From Pseudonocardia autotrophica (GTDB taxonomy: Bacteria > Actinomycetota > Actinomycetes > Mycobacteriales > Pseudonocardiaceae), in contig NZ_AP018920.1 in assembly GCF_003945385.1 (NCBI RefSeq), positions 2,790,001 to 2,854,000 on the forward strand: DNA of 64,000 nucleotides, written 5' to 3'. The notes beneath the pieces are model-generated. The model saw nothing but the letters and a program-made list of their open reading frames with translations, did no database searches and had not been told where the DNA came from. Made by a program: the position numbers and the translations under genes. Positions 9,715 to 17,428 of the stretch are shown one piece after another (position 1 is the first letter of the stretch; every line of letters begins with the position of its first letter).

Positions 9715-10389
9715 TCACGATGCGAGCGGCTGCTCCAGCCCGACCTCCTCGGCCATCTCGGAGAGCACCGCGATGTTCAGCCGGAACCCGAGCACCGCCT
9801 CGGCGGCCACCCGGGAGCGGGCCGCGGCGTCCCAGCCGGTCGCGTCGAGCAGCTCGCGGTAGCGCGCCCGGAACCGCGGCGGGGCACCGAGCGAGGTGAA
9901 GTCGTAGAACCGAACGCCGTCGCCGGACAGGCCGTAGGTGCGCTGCAGCAGCTTCCCGATCACCTGACCGCCGGACAGGTCACCCAGGTAGCGGATGTAG
10001 TGGTGGGCGACGAACCGCTCCGGGTCGGTCGCCGCGGTGTGCAGCCGCTCCACGTAGCGGGTGGTGGCGGGCAGGATCCGCGGGACGCCGCTGCCCAGCG
10101 CGTCCAGATCGTCGTGCAGGGCGGGCAGCCGGCGCAGGTCGTCGATCACGAACGGGCCGGCGACCGGGTGATCGGCCATCGCGTCGGACGCGGCCTCCAG
10201 GGCGGCGTAGATCGCGCCGTACTGCTCGGCGAGCAGGGTGTAGGCGTCGAGCGGGAGCCCGCCGTCGAGCAGCGCCGCCATGTAGGTGGAGCGGTGTGCC
10301 TCTTCGTGGACCTCGAAGGTCGCCTGCCGCAGCTCTGCGGAGAGTGTCGTGTCGGCCGGCGTGCCGGAGATCGGGGTCGTGGCGCTCAT
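9715..10389 (-). CDS. hmuO: Heme oxygenase (biliverdin-forming), HmuO type
   Basis: This enzyme opens heme to biliverdin, CO and Fe2+, mostly to release iron. The 224-residue product has the proximal-His region ATFEVHEEAHRSTYMAALL and the distal-helix signature YLGDLSGGQVIGKLLQ that define bacterial/eukaryotic HO-1-type enzymes. I start it at ATG 10389, preceded by GGGAGGG, nine codons inside the longest frame. Upstream lie a 15-bp palindrome and a 13/19 match to the DtxR/IdeR iron box, so iron-starvation induction plus control by the neighbouring TetR protein is likely. No heme importer is adjacent. Confidence 0.93.
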   Translation of the reverse strand: MSATTPISGTPADTTLSAELRQATFEVHEEAHRSTYMAALLDGGLPLDAYTLLAEQYGAIYAALEAASDAMADHPVAGPFVIDDLRRLPALHDDLDALGSGVPRILPATTRYVERLHTAATDPERFVAHHYIRYLGDLSGGQVIGKLLQRTYGLSGDGVRFYDFTSLGAPPRFRARYRELLDATGWDAAARSRVAAEAVLGFRLNIAVLSEMAEEVGLEQPLAS

Positions 10390-10426
10390 CGGCCCTCCCG
10401 TACAGCGGAGCGTCACGGCGCCGGAT

Positions 10427-10441
10427 CTGACACCGTGTCAG
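10427..10441. promoter_or_regulatory. Candidate TetR operator in the hmuO promoter
   Basis: CTGACACCGTGTCAG is a perfect 7-bp inverted repeat around one central base, 38 bp before the hmuO start. TGACAC/GTGTCA arms are common for TetR-family operators, and a TetR gene lies immediately upstream. Binding by that protein is inference. Confidence 0.55.
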
Positions 10442-10468
10442 ATCACGATGCTAAGGGCTGAATCCCGG

Positions 10469-10487
10469 TAAGGCTAGCCTCAGCCGA
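10469..10487. promoter_or_regulatory. Candidate DtxR/IdeR iron box upstream of hmuO
   Basis: TAAGGCTAGCCTCAGCCGA matches the consensus TTAGGTTAGSCTAACCTAA at 13 of 19 positions, with the core GGCTAGCC intact. It lies about 80-98 bp upstream of hmuO and overlaps the 3' end of the tetR gene. Iron repression of heme oxygenase by DtxR is established in Corynebacterium diphtheriae. Confidence 0.55.
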
Positions 10488-11088
10488 GGGGGACCGTCGA
10501 GGGAGCGACCATCCGCAGCACCGCGCGCACCGCCGTCTCGACGGTCTCGTCGAGCTCGGCGGCGGGCACCTCGACGATCTTCCGGCTGGACAGCGCGGCC
10601 GAGACCAGCCCGGCCAGCACCGCCGGATCGTCGCCGGACAGTGAGCCGTCGAGCGCGCCGTCGGTGAGGATCGCGGTCAGCCGGTCACCGATCGGGTCGG
10701 CGTGCGCGGCGATCCGGCGGTACGCCTGCGGGTCCAGCGCGCCGGCCAGCGCCTGACCGGGCGGCAGGTGGAACTCGGCGAGCCGGCGCAGCTGGATCCG
10801 GGCGAAGATCGCGAGCCGCTCGGCGGGGGACCGGGCGCCGGCCAGCGCGGCGTCGAGATCGGCGACGTAACGGGCCGCCTCGGCCTCGACGAACGCGACC
10901 AGCAGCGCCTGTCGGTCCGGGAAATGGTTGTACATCGCCGATCGGCCGACGCCGGCGGCCGCGGCGACGCCGGAGAGGGTCACCGACTCGAAGCCGCGAC
11001 CGTAGAGCTGCTCGCGCAGCGCACCGAACACGCGCTCGCGCACCTGCTCGCGATGCGTCGCGAGCGAACCCCCGATCACCTTCGGCAC
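10480..11088 (-). CDS. TetR-family transcriptional regulator
   Basis: The 202-residue product has the TetR N-terminal HTH: VTLSGVAAAAGVGRSAMYNH followed by FPDRQALLVAFVEAE. The C-terminal ligand domain is unspecific. The GTG start is the only sensible one. It is 90 bp upstream of hmuO on the same strand, and a perfect 15-bp palindrome of TetR-operator type lies in that gap, so it probably controls hmuO. The ligand (heme, a porphyrin or something unrelated) cannot be read from the sequence. Confidence 0.88.
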   Translation of the reverse strand: MPKVIGGSLATHREQVRERVFGALREQLYGRGFESVTLSGVAAAAGVGRSAMYNHFPDRQALLVAFVEAEAARYVADLDAALAGARSPAERLAIFARIQLRRLAEFHLPPGQALAGALDPQAYRRIAAHADPIGDRLTAILTDGALDGSLSGDDPAVLAGLVSAALSSRKIVEVPAAELDETVETAVRAVLRMVAPSTVPLG

Positions 11089-11161
11089 GCGGGCCAGTCT
11101 AGGCCCGCGTGCCGGTGACCGGGTGGGAACAGCGCTGGATCAGCGCTGGATCAGAGCCGGA

Positions 11162-11647
11162 TCAGAGCTGCTTGAGCACCGATTCGACGCCGGAGACGTC
11201 GACCGAGGACGGGACGTCCTCGACGCCGATCCACTGCACCACGCCGTCCTTGACGATCGCGGCGTAGCGCTTCGAGCGGGTGCCCAGGCCGAACTTCGAG
11301 CCGTCCATGTCCAGGCCGGCGGCGGTGGCGAACTCGGCGTTGCCGTCGGCCAGCATCAGCACGGAATCGCCGACGTTGCGGGCCTCCGCCCAGGCACCGA
11401 GCACGAACGCGTCGTTGGCGGCGGTGCAGGCGACGGTGTCGACGCCCTTCTGCTTCAGCTCGTCGGCCCGCAGCACGAAGCCGGGCAGGTGGGTGTCGGA
11501 ACAGGCCGGGGTGAAGGCCCCGGGCACGCCGAACAGCACGACGGTGCCGCTGCCCAGCGCGGTCGCGCTCTGCACCGGCTTCGGGCCGTCGGCGGTCGGG
11601 GTCATGAGCTGGACGTCGGGGACGGTGTCCCCTGCGGCGAGTGCCAC
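11162..11647 (-). CDS. Peroxiredoxin, Prx5/redoxin type
   Basis: This is a thiol peroxidase that reduces hydrogen peroxide and organic peroxides in the cytoplasm. The 161-residue product carries the peroxidatic-Cys loop PGAFTPACSDTHLPGF (Cys49) with the conserved Pro and Thr, and a second Cys at about residue 74 (TVACTAANDAFV) where Prx5-like proteins often have a further Cys. Length and the KRYAAIVKDGVVQWIGVE strand match atypical 2-Cys/1-Cys Prx5 proteins. Its first codons overlap the 3' end of the upstream small ORF by 46 nt. Confidence 0.93.
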   Translation of the reverse strand: MALAAGDTVPDVQLMTPTADGPKPVQSATALGSGTVVLFGVPGAFTPACSDTHLPGFVLRADELKQKGVDTVACTAANDAFVLGAWAEARNVGDSVLMLADGNAEFATAAGLDMDGSKFGLGTRSKRYAAIVKDGVVQWIGVEDVPSSVDVSGVESVLKQL

Positions 11648-12018
11648 GGATCCTCCTGTGGATCGGCGATCGGATCGGTACCGACACTAGTGCCCGGCCC
11701 GCGCCACAGCAGTGCCCCGGCCAGACCGCAGGCCCCGGCCTCGGCGTGGGTCAGCGGGCGGGCCGGGTCCGGGTGCAGCGTCTGCGCGACGACGACCGCG
11801 GCCAGCCGGCGCGGGTCCGGGTCCGGCACCCGGTGCCGGGCCCCGGCCGGGCCGACCCAGCCGGCGTCCCCGGCCCAGCCCGCGGCGACCCCGGCGCCCG
11901 GTCCGCCCGGCCGGCGGGCGCGCAGCCGCCGCTGCGGGCCGGTGCCCTCGACGACACAGTCCAGCCCGGCGCGCCGGACGATCGAGGCCACCAGCTCCAG
12001 GTCCGGCTCAGCCCGCAT
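11602..12018 (-). CDS. Small hypothetical protein between pucR-type gene and peroxiredoxin
   Basis: The frame reads 138 codons from an ATG that overlaps the upstream regulator's stop by 11 nt and runs 46 nt into the peroxiredoxin gene in another frame. Codons are strongly G/C at the third position, consistent with translation. The first ~30 residues (MRAEPDLELVASIVRRAGLD) look like an amphipathic helix. The rest is rich in Gly, Ala, Pro and Arg with a PLTHAEAGACGLAGALLW segment. I do not recognise the family. Overlap at both ends argues for tight coupling, or for an over-long frame; the last ~20 codons may be fortuitous. Confidence 0.45.
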   Translation of the reverse strand: MRAEPDLELVASIVRRAGLDCVVEGTGPQRRLRARRPGGPGAGVAAGWAGDAGWVGPAGARHRVPDPDPRRLAAVVVAQTLHPDPARPLTHAEAGACGLAGALLWRGPGTSVGTDPIADPQEDPWHSPQGTPSPTSSS

Positions 12019-13231
12019 CGCCGGGCGGGAGGTCACGGTCCGGCCAGCCGAGCAGCCGGGCGCCGAGCACGGCGGCGTGCAGCGTGAAGCGCTGCCCCGG
12101 GTCGGTCGGGTCGTGGCCGGTCAGCTCCGCGATCCGCTCCAGCCGGTAGGAGACGGCGCGCACCGACAGGTGCAGCCGGCGGGCGGTCCCGGCGACCACG
12201 CAGCCGGTGGCGAAGAAGGCCTCCAGGGTCTCCAGCAGCGGCGCGGCGCCGCCGCGGGCCCGTGCCAGCGGTACGGCGACGGTCTGCACCAGGTCGGTGA
12301 TGGCCGGCTGGTCCCGCAGCAGCACCCGGTAGACCAGCATGTCCTCGGCCCGCAGCACCGGCGCCGGCAGCCGCAGCCGGCCCGCCGTGGTCAGTGCCTC
12401 CCTGGCCTCCTCGTAGGAGCGGGCGATCCCGTAGGACCCGGGGTGCGCGCGGCCCACCGCCACCCGCCAGCCGGCGCCGCGCCCGGTGCGGGTCAGCTCG
12501 CCGTGCAGCAGGCCGCCGAGCTCACCCGCGCCGGTGCCGGCCGGGGCGATGACGACGATCCGGCCGTCCTTGGTGGCGACCAGCACGTCCCGGTCGCCGA
12601 CCCCGCGCACGACGGCGCGTTCCAGGGCGGCCGGTACGGAGTCCACCCGGGCCGGGCGGCCGTCCGGCGCGGCCAGCGCGACCTGGTGCGGCCGGCCCAG
12701 ATCCATCCCGAACGGCTCGGCCCGCGCGACCAGCCCGCCGGCGTCGCCGTCGCCACGCAGCAGGTCCTCGATCAGCTCACGGCGCAGTGTCTCCTCGTGG
12801 CGCACCAGGTCCCGGCGGGCCGCGGTGTAGCCGTCGGCTAGCCCGGCCACCGCCAGGTCCACCGCCCGCATGACCGCCTCCGCGGCGTTCGCGGTGGTCC
12901 CGGCGTCCCGGAAGTGCGCGGTCGGCGGGAGCTCCCGCCACAGCCGCCAGGCGGCCGACAGGTACAGCTGCACCGCGTTCCCCGCGCTGACCCCCAGTTC
13001 GGCGGCCCGGCCGCCGTTGCGTCGCACCGCGTCGAGCTCGGAGTCCGAGGGCAGCCTGCCGGATGCCGCGGCGTCGGCCAGCACCCGCAGGAAGTCACCG
13101 AGCAGCTCGGGTGGGACACCGCCCGCCCCGCGCCCGGCCTCGTCGGCGACCCGGCGCAGCCAGACGTCCGACACCGGTGCGCCCGGCTGCCGGATCCCGT
13201 TGCGCCCCTCGGTCCGTTCGGTCTCGTACAC
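12008..13231 (-). CDS. PucR-family helix-turn-helix regulator
   Basis: The product is about 407 residues from GTG 13231 (VYETERTEG); a second GTG at 13174 is a plausible alternative, and neither has a strong Shine-Dalgarno. The C-terminus is the PucR/CdaR HTH: LETLEAFFATGCVVAGTARR then LHLSVRAVSYRLERIAELTG and HDPTDPGQRFTLHAAVLGARLLG. The middle has a GGDEF-like fold segment (WRVAVGRAHPGSYGIARSYEE). These proteins usually activate purine, sugar-diacid or amino acid catabolic genes. The target here is unknown, and the gene starts 11 bp after the gre stop. Confidence 0.85.
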   Translation of the reverse strand: MYETERTEGRNGIRQPGAPVSDVWLRRVADEAGRGAGGVPPELLGDFLRVLADAAASGRLPSDSELDAVRRNGGRAAELGVSAGNAVQLYLSAAWRLWRELPPTAHFRDAGTTANAAEAVMRAVDLAVAGLADGYTAARRDLVRHEETLRRELIEDLLRGDGDAGGLVARAEPFGMDLGRPHQVALAAPDGRPARVDSVPAALERAVVRGVGDRDVLVATKDGRIVVIAPAGTGAGELGGLLHGELTRTGRGAGWRVAVGRAHPGSYGIARSYEEAREALTTAGRLRLPAPVLRAEDMLVYRVLLRDQPAITDLVQTVAVPLARARGGAAPLLETLEAFFATGCVVAGTARRLHLSVRAVSYRLERIAELTGHDPTDPGQRFTLHAAVLGARLLGWPDRDLPPGDAG

Positions 13232-13242
13232 GGTGTGTCGGT

Positions 13243-13704
13243 TCAGTGCTCGAAGGGCACGGCGCGGAGCAGCGTGCACTCGGCCCAGCCGCCGTCGGGG
13301 AGCTGGTACCGGACGGCGTCGCCCTGGTGCGCGCCGTGCAGCGCGCGACCGAGCGGCGAGTCCGGCGAGCAGATCATGGTCCCGTCGGGACGGATCCGGT
13401 TCTCGTCGTGCGAGAGCAGGAAGGTCTCGGTCTCGCCGTCGTCGTAGCGCACGGTGACCGCCATGCCGGGCTCGGCGACGCCGTCGTCCGGTGGCTGGTC
13501 GCCGACCACCGGATCGCGCAGCAGCTCCTGCAGCCGCCGGATCCGCTGCTCGCGGTCGCGCTCCTCGGCACCCGGTCCGTCCGGGCTGTCGTGCTCGCGG
13601 CCGTCGGCCGGGGCCACCGCCTCCCGCTGCTGCAGCAGCGACTGCAGCTCGGCACGCAGCTCCTGGTGGCTTCGCTCGGTCAGCCAGACCCGGGTCACGC
13701 TCAT
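13243..13704 (-). CDS. GreA/GreB-family transcript cleavage factor
   Basis: The 153-residue product is about the length of GreA. It has an N-terminal coiled-coil (RSHQELRAELQSLLQQREAV, then EERDREQRIRRLQELLRDPV) and a C-terminal FKBP-like domain with the Gre motif ICSPDSPLGRALHGAHQGD. It would insert into the RNA polymerase secondary channel and rescue backtracked complexes, or act as a Gre-like modulator. ATG 13704 follows GAGGAG. The coiled-coil tip is interrupted by an acidic/Gly stretch (ADGREHDSPDGPGAEE). It is probably a second Gre paralogue and not the housekeeping GreA. Confidence 0.85.
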   Translation of the reverse strand: MSVTRVWLTERSHQELRAELQSLLQQREAVAPADGREHDSPDGPGAEERDREQRIRRLQELLRDPVVGDQPPDDGVAEPGMAVTVRYDDGETETFLLSHDENRIRPDGTMICSPDSPLGRALHGAHQGDAVRYQLPDGGWAECTLLRAVPFEH

Positions 13705-13897
13705 CGTCCACTCCTCGTACGCCGGGGTGCGGCGATGTGCCGGACTCCCCGCAAGCAGAACTACCACGAGCTGCGGGAAAGGGCCTCCCCGTTGCCGGAC
13801 TCCGGCAGTCTCGGAGACCCGGACGTTGCCCGGGACGACCGTGACGGGACGCCCCCGGCGGCACGCAGACTCGAGCCGCGATCATGGAGGAGGGGCA

Positions 13898-15172
13898 GTG
13901 ACGGACAGCGGACGGACTCCGGCGCCACACCGGGTCGCGGTGGTGGGTGCCGGAATGATCGGCCTGTCGGCGGCGTGGTTCCTGCGGCGTGACGGGATCG
14001 ACGTGGAGGTGTTCGAGGCGCGCACCGCCGGATCGGGCGCCTCCTGGGGCAATGCGGGCTGGCTGGCCCCGGCCCTGACCACCCCGTTGCCGGGCCCCGC
14101 GGTGCTGCGCACCGGGATCCGGGCCGTGTTCGATCCGTCGTCACCGGTCTACGTGCCGCCGCGGGCGGATCCGCGGCTGTGGCGCTTCCTCGCCGGGTTC
14201 GTCCGGAACAGCACCTCGGCCCGGCGCAGGCGGGGGATGGCGGCCTACCGCGCCGTCAACGAGCTGGCGCTGGACGCATTCGACGAGGTCGCCGCCGGCG
14301 GTGCCGATCTCGCGATGCGCCCGGCCGGGGACTTCCTGGTCTGCTTCGACGAGCTCGCCGCGCGCGGTGAGCTGGTCGCGGAGCTGGCGACGATGGCCGA
14401 GACCGGTCAGAAGGTCGGCTACGACCTCCTCGACGGTGACGAGGCCCGGTCCCGGGCCCCGATGCTCTCCGGCCGGGTGGCCGGCGCGATCGCCCTGCAC
14501 GACCAGCGTTTCGTGGACCCGCCCCGGTGCCTGGCCGGCCTGGCCGGCGCGGTGACCTCCGGCGGTGCGCTGCTGCGCGAGGGCGCCGCCGTCACCGGTG
14601 TGCAGGACGCCGGCGACGGCGGGGTCACGGTCCGCTGGACCCAGGAGGGCCGGGCCGACGAGTCCCGGTTCGACGCGGTCGTGCTGGCCACCGGCGCGAC
14701 CGGCAGCGAGCTGGCCCGGCCGTTCGGCGTGCGGACCCCGGTGCAGGCCGGGCGCGGATACAGCTTCTCCGTGCCGGTGGCCGAGCTGCCCGCGGGACCG
14801 GTGTACCTCCCGGCCCAGCGGGTGGCGATGACGCCGCTGGGGGACCGGCTGCGGATCGCCGGGATGATGGAGTTCCGTGCACCGCAGGAGCCGCTCGACC
14901 CGCGCCGGATCGCCGCGATCACCCGCGCGGTGCAGCCGCTGCTGCAGGGGGCCGATCTCACCGACCGGGCCGACGAGTGGGTCGGGTCCCGGCCGTGCAC
15001 CCCGGACGGGCTGCCACTGATCGGTCCGACCCGTTCACCGCGGGTGTTCGTCGCGGGCGGGCTGGGGATGTGGGGCATGGTGCTGGGCCCGCTCACCGGC
15101 CGGCTGGTGGCCCGCAACGTCGTGACCGGGCAGGTCCCCGGCGAGCTGCGGCCGTTCGCCCCGACCCGCTGA
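13898..15172 (+). CDS. dadA: FAD-dependent D-amino acid dehydrogenase-like protein (DadA family)
   Basis: This enzyme family oxidatively deaminates amino acids or amines, passing electrons to quinone or oxygen. The 424-residue product has an N-terminal FAD GxGxxG motif (VAVVGAGMIGLSAAWFLRRD with VEVFEA), the DadA-type ASWGNAGWLAPAL segment, and a C-terminal RPCTPDGLPLIGPT with GGLGMWGMVLGP. GTG 13898 follows GGAGGAGGGG, which fixes the start. It lies beside copper amine oxidase and an amino acid/amine permease, separated from the oxidase by a shared terminator. Substrate is not determined by sequence alone. Confidence 0.85.
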   Translation: MTDSGRTPAPHRVAVVGAGMIGLSAAWFLRRDGIDVEVFEARTAGSGASWGNAGWLAPALTTPLPGPAVLRTGIRAVFDPSSPVYVPPRADPRLWRFLAGFVRNSTSARRRRGMAAYRAVNELALDAFDEVAAGGADLAMRPAGDFLVCFDELAARGELVAELATMAETGQKVGYDLLDGDEARSRAPMLSGRVAGAIALHDQRFVDPPRCLAGLAGAVTSGGALLREGAAVTGVQDAGDGGVTVRWTQEGRADESRFDAVVLATGATGSELARPFGVRTPVQAGRGYSFSVPVAELPAGPVYLPAQRVAMTPLGDRLRIAGMMEFRAPQEPLDPRRIAAITRAVQPLLQGADLTDRADEWVGSRPCTPDGLPLIGPTRSPRVFVAGGLGMWGMVLGPLTGRLVARNVVTGQVPGELRPFAPTR

Positions 15173-15173
15173 G

Positions 15174-15207
15174 GCCGGCTCCGCGGGGTCGCCCCCGCGG
15201 AGCCGGC
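15174..15207. terminator. Bidirectional hairpin terminator between dadA and amine oxidase
   Basis: A perfect 15-bp GC stem (GCCGGCTCCGCGGGG and its complement) with a 4-base loop starts 2 nt after the dadA stop and precedes the converging amine oxidase stop. There is no U-tract, as is usual in high-GC actinobacteria. Confidence 0.8.
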
Positions 15208-15229
15208 ACCCCGGTCACGAGCGATCCGC

Positions 15230-17122
15230 TCAGTGGCAGTCCTTCGACGTGCCCGGCGGCACGTCCAGGGCCGGGTTGCGGTCGAAGAAGCCGGCCGGCT
15301 TCAGGGTGAACCCGGTGTAGTCGACCGGCATCACCGGCCAGTCCTCCGGGCGCGGGAAGTGGGTCAGGCCGAACGTGTGCCACAGCACGACGTCCTGACC
15401 GTCGATCTCGCGGTCGGCCGCCACGTAGGACGGCAGGCCCGCCCCGCCCGGGTTCTGGTTGACGAAGTCGCCGGCCGAGTACCGCTCGGCCGGGTCGTAG
15501 CGGGTCACCCAGAGCGCCTTCGAGGCGAACGTGGCCCGCGCGTGGATCGACGAGGCCTCGTCGGCCAGCAGGGTCGGCTGCCCGAGCGGGTGCAGTACGT
15601 ACCCGACGGGCTGCCCGAGCCCGTTCGTCTTCTCGGTGTTCACGACGTGCCAGACCCGCCCGGTGCCGGGCGATGCGTCCCGTTGCGCCTGCGACTCGCG
15701 GGTCAGCCGGGTCGCCGACCGGCCGAACGCGTTGCCGTACGGGTTGCCCTCGCCCATCGGGATCCGCACCGCCTCCACCTCCTCGACCGCGTTCGCGAGG
15801 CCGTCGACGGTCATGTCGAGACGGGCCGAGAACAGGTGCTGGTGGTAGGGGGCGCCGAGGCCGGGTGCGATCTCGGTGGCGTACTCGCCGGGCGTGCCGG
15901 AGGTGAACACGATGCCGGTCGCCTTGCACTCCAGCTCGATCGTGCCGTCGAGGTAGAGGTACCAGTAGAAGCCGTAGTCGTAGTTGCCGATCGGGGTGAA
16001 GAACGAGATCACCAGGCGGCGCTGGCGGCGCACCTCGCTGGAGCCGGTGAACACGTCGGTGTGCTTCCAGAGGACGCCGTAGTCCTCCTCGTGCATGCAG
16101 ATCGCGTTGCGGACGGTCTTCGGGTTGCCGAGATCGTCGGCCAGGGTGGCGTCGAGGTAGTGGATGTCGCCGAGGCAGTCGCAGCCCAGCTGCAACGAGT
16201 CGGCGTAGCGGGCGAACATGTACTCGCCGCAGTCGAAGTAGTTCTGCCAGAACCGGACCGGGGCCGGATCGGCGTAGGGCACGACCATCTCGGCGACCGA
16301 TGCCCGGTAGCAGACCGGACGGTCGTCGAAGGCGATCTGGTGCAGGGTCAGGCCCTCACGCTCGTTGAACCCGATCCGCAGGTCCCACTTCCCCCAGCGG
16401 ACGTGGCCGTCGTCGACGGTGAACGACCGGCCGTCGGGCTGGGTGATCTCGATCGGCTTCAGGCCCTCCAGCGGCGGGCCCTGGACGGCCGGGTCGTCGA
16501 AGTTCCCGCTGGTCTCCGGCACCGGCACCACGCCGGTGTCGATCACCCGGTCGACCGTGCGGGCGGTGAGATCGACGTAGGCGACCAGCCCGTCGATCGG
16601 GTGGGCCCACGCGTGGTCGGCCTCGTGGTCCTGCCGGAAGCCGAACGCTCGCGCCAGCCGGCGGCCCTTCTCCTCGGGGTAGTCGTAGACGCCCGCGGAC
16701 AGCGGCACCGCCCGCACCGACGCCGGCTCGATGCCCCGCTTCTCCAGTGCGGCCAGCCAGTCGGGGGAGGCGTTGAGGACGTCCTCGATGAACTCGAACT
16801 CCGAGTCGATGATCGGCGGCTGGCCGTCCCGCTCGGGCTCCAGCTCGCGCACGGACACCAGCTCGCCGGCGGTCACCGACACCACCGTGTCCCAGGACCG
16901 GCCGGTGGACAGGTCCAGCAGTACGGCGCGGAACCGGCGGTCGGCCGGACCGCCCGCGAGCACCTCGTCCTTCGAGGGCTCCTCCGGTGCGAAGAACGCG
17001 TACCGGACGTGCTCGGTGAGCAGGCCGGCCGCGTCCAGCACCTCCCGGACGGTGGCGACCTCGGTCTCGGTGGTCATCCCCAGCGGATGCCCGGTCGCGG
17101 TCCGTGGCTGGACGGCGGTCAT
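15230..17122 (-). CDS. Copper-containing primary-amine oxidase (topaquinone enzyme)
   Basis: The enzyme oxidises primary amines to aldehyde, ammonia and hydrogen peroxide. In the 630-residue product the cofactor-precursor tyrosine is in TPIGNYDYGFYWY (Tyr ~381). The general-base Asp is in YFDCGEYMF (Asp ~297). The copper ligands are HQH at ~427-429 and a late His in GLTHFPRPEDWPVMP (~590). Length matches Arthrobacter AGAO-type enzymes. ATG 17122 follows GAGGAG, 14 codons inside the longest frame. No signal peptide is visible, so it is probably cytoplasmic. A divergent APC permease and IclR regulator suggest an amine uptake/use unit. Confidence 0.95.
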   Translation of the reverse strand: MTAVQPRTATGHPLGMTTETEVATVREVLDAAGLLTEHVRYAFFAPEEPSKDEVLAGGPADRRFRAVLLDLSTGRSWDTVVSVTAGELVSVRELEPERDGQPPIIDSEFEFIEDVLNASPDWLAALEKRGIEPASVRAVPLSAGVYDYPEEKGRRLARAFGFRQDHEADHAWAHPIDGLVAYVDLTARTVDRVIDTGVVPVPETSGNFDDPAVQGPPLEGLKPIEITQPDGRSFTVDDGHVRWGKWDLRIGFNEREGLTLHQIAFDDRPVCYRASVAEMVVPYADPAPVRFWQNYFDCGEYMFARYADSLQLGCDCLGDIHYLDATLADDLGNPKTVRNAICMHEEDYGVLWKHTDVFTGSSEVRRQRRLVISFFTPIGNYDYGFYWYLYLDGTIELECKATGIVFTSGTPGEYATEIAPGLGAPYHQHLFSARLDMTVDGLANAVEEVEAVRIPMGEGNPYGNAFGRSATRLTRESQAQRDASPGTGRVWHVVNTEKTNGLGQPVGYVLHPLGQPTLLADEASSIHARATFASKALWVTRYDPAERYSAGDFVNQNPGGAGLPSYVAADREIDGQDVVLWHTFGLTHFPRPEDWPVMPVDYTGFTLKPAGFFDRNPALDVPPGTSKDCH

Positions 17123-17428
17123 CGGATCTCCTCGTGTCGGACGGTGCCGGGGCCGCGACGTCATCGGCCGGCCGTCGGCGTGGGTACGAACGGGACCGGA
17201 CGGTCACGTGCCCGACCGACCGGCACAACTGCCCGTCCCGAGTGGTGCGAATCACCCTGCCATCCGTTCCCGCCGCGTGGGAACCGGTGTGTCGATTTTC
17301 TCGTTCGAGTCATCGCTGCTGGTCACGGCACTGTGACAGGGGGTTAGGGTCCGCAGCGGACAATCGTGCGACCGGGCGGCCCGTGACGGCCGGCGACCGT
17401 CGTTGATCCGGAGGGGAGAGGTGCCGAG
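17123..17428. promoter_or_regulatory. Divergent promoter region of amine oxidase and APC permease
   Basis: These 306 bp hold no convincing gene. They contain the inverted repeat GTCAC-N6-GTGAC at 17322-17337 and an AT-richer patch (TCGATTTTCTCGTTCGAGTC) just before it. The repeat is a candidate operator for the IclR regulator encoded two genes away, but no known consensus is matched. Confidence 0.4.

Noticed and set aside
15233..17347. 704-codon plus-strand frame opposite the amine oxidase
   Set aside because: Low-complexity antisense frame; the amine oxidase has all catalytic residues.
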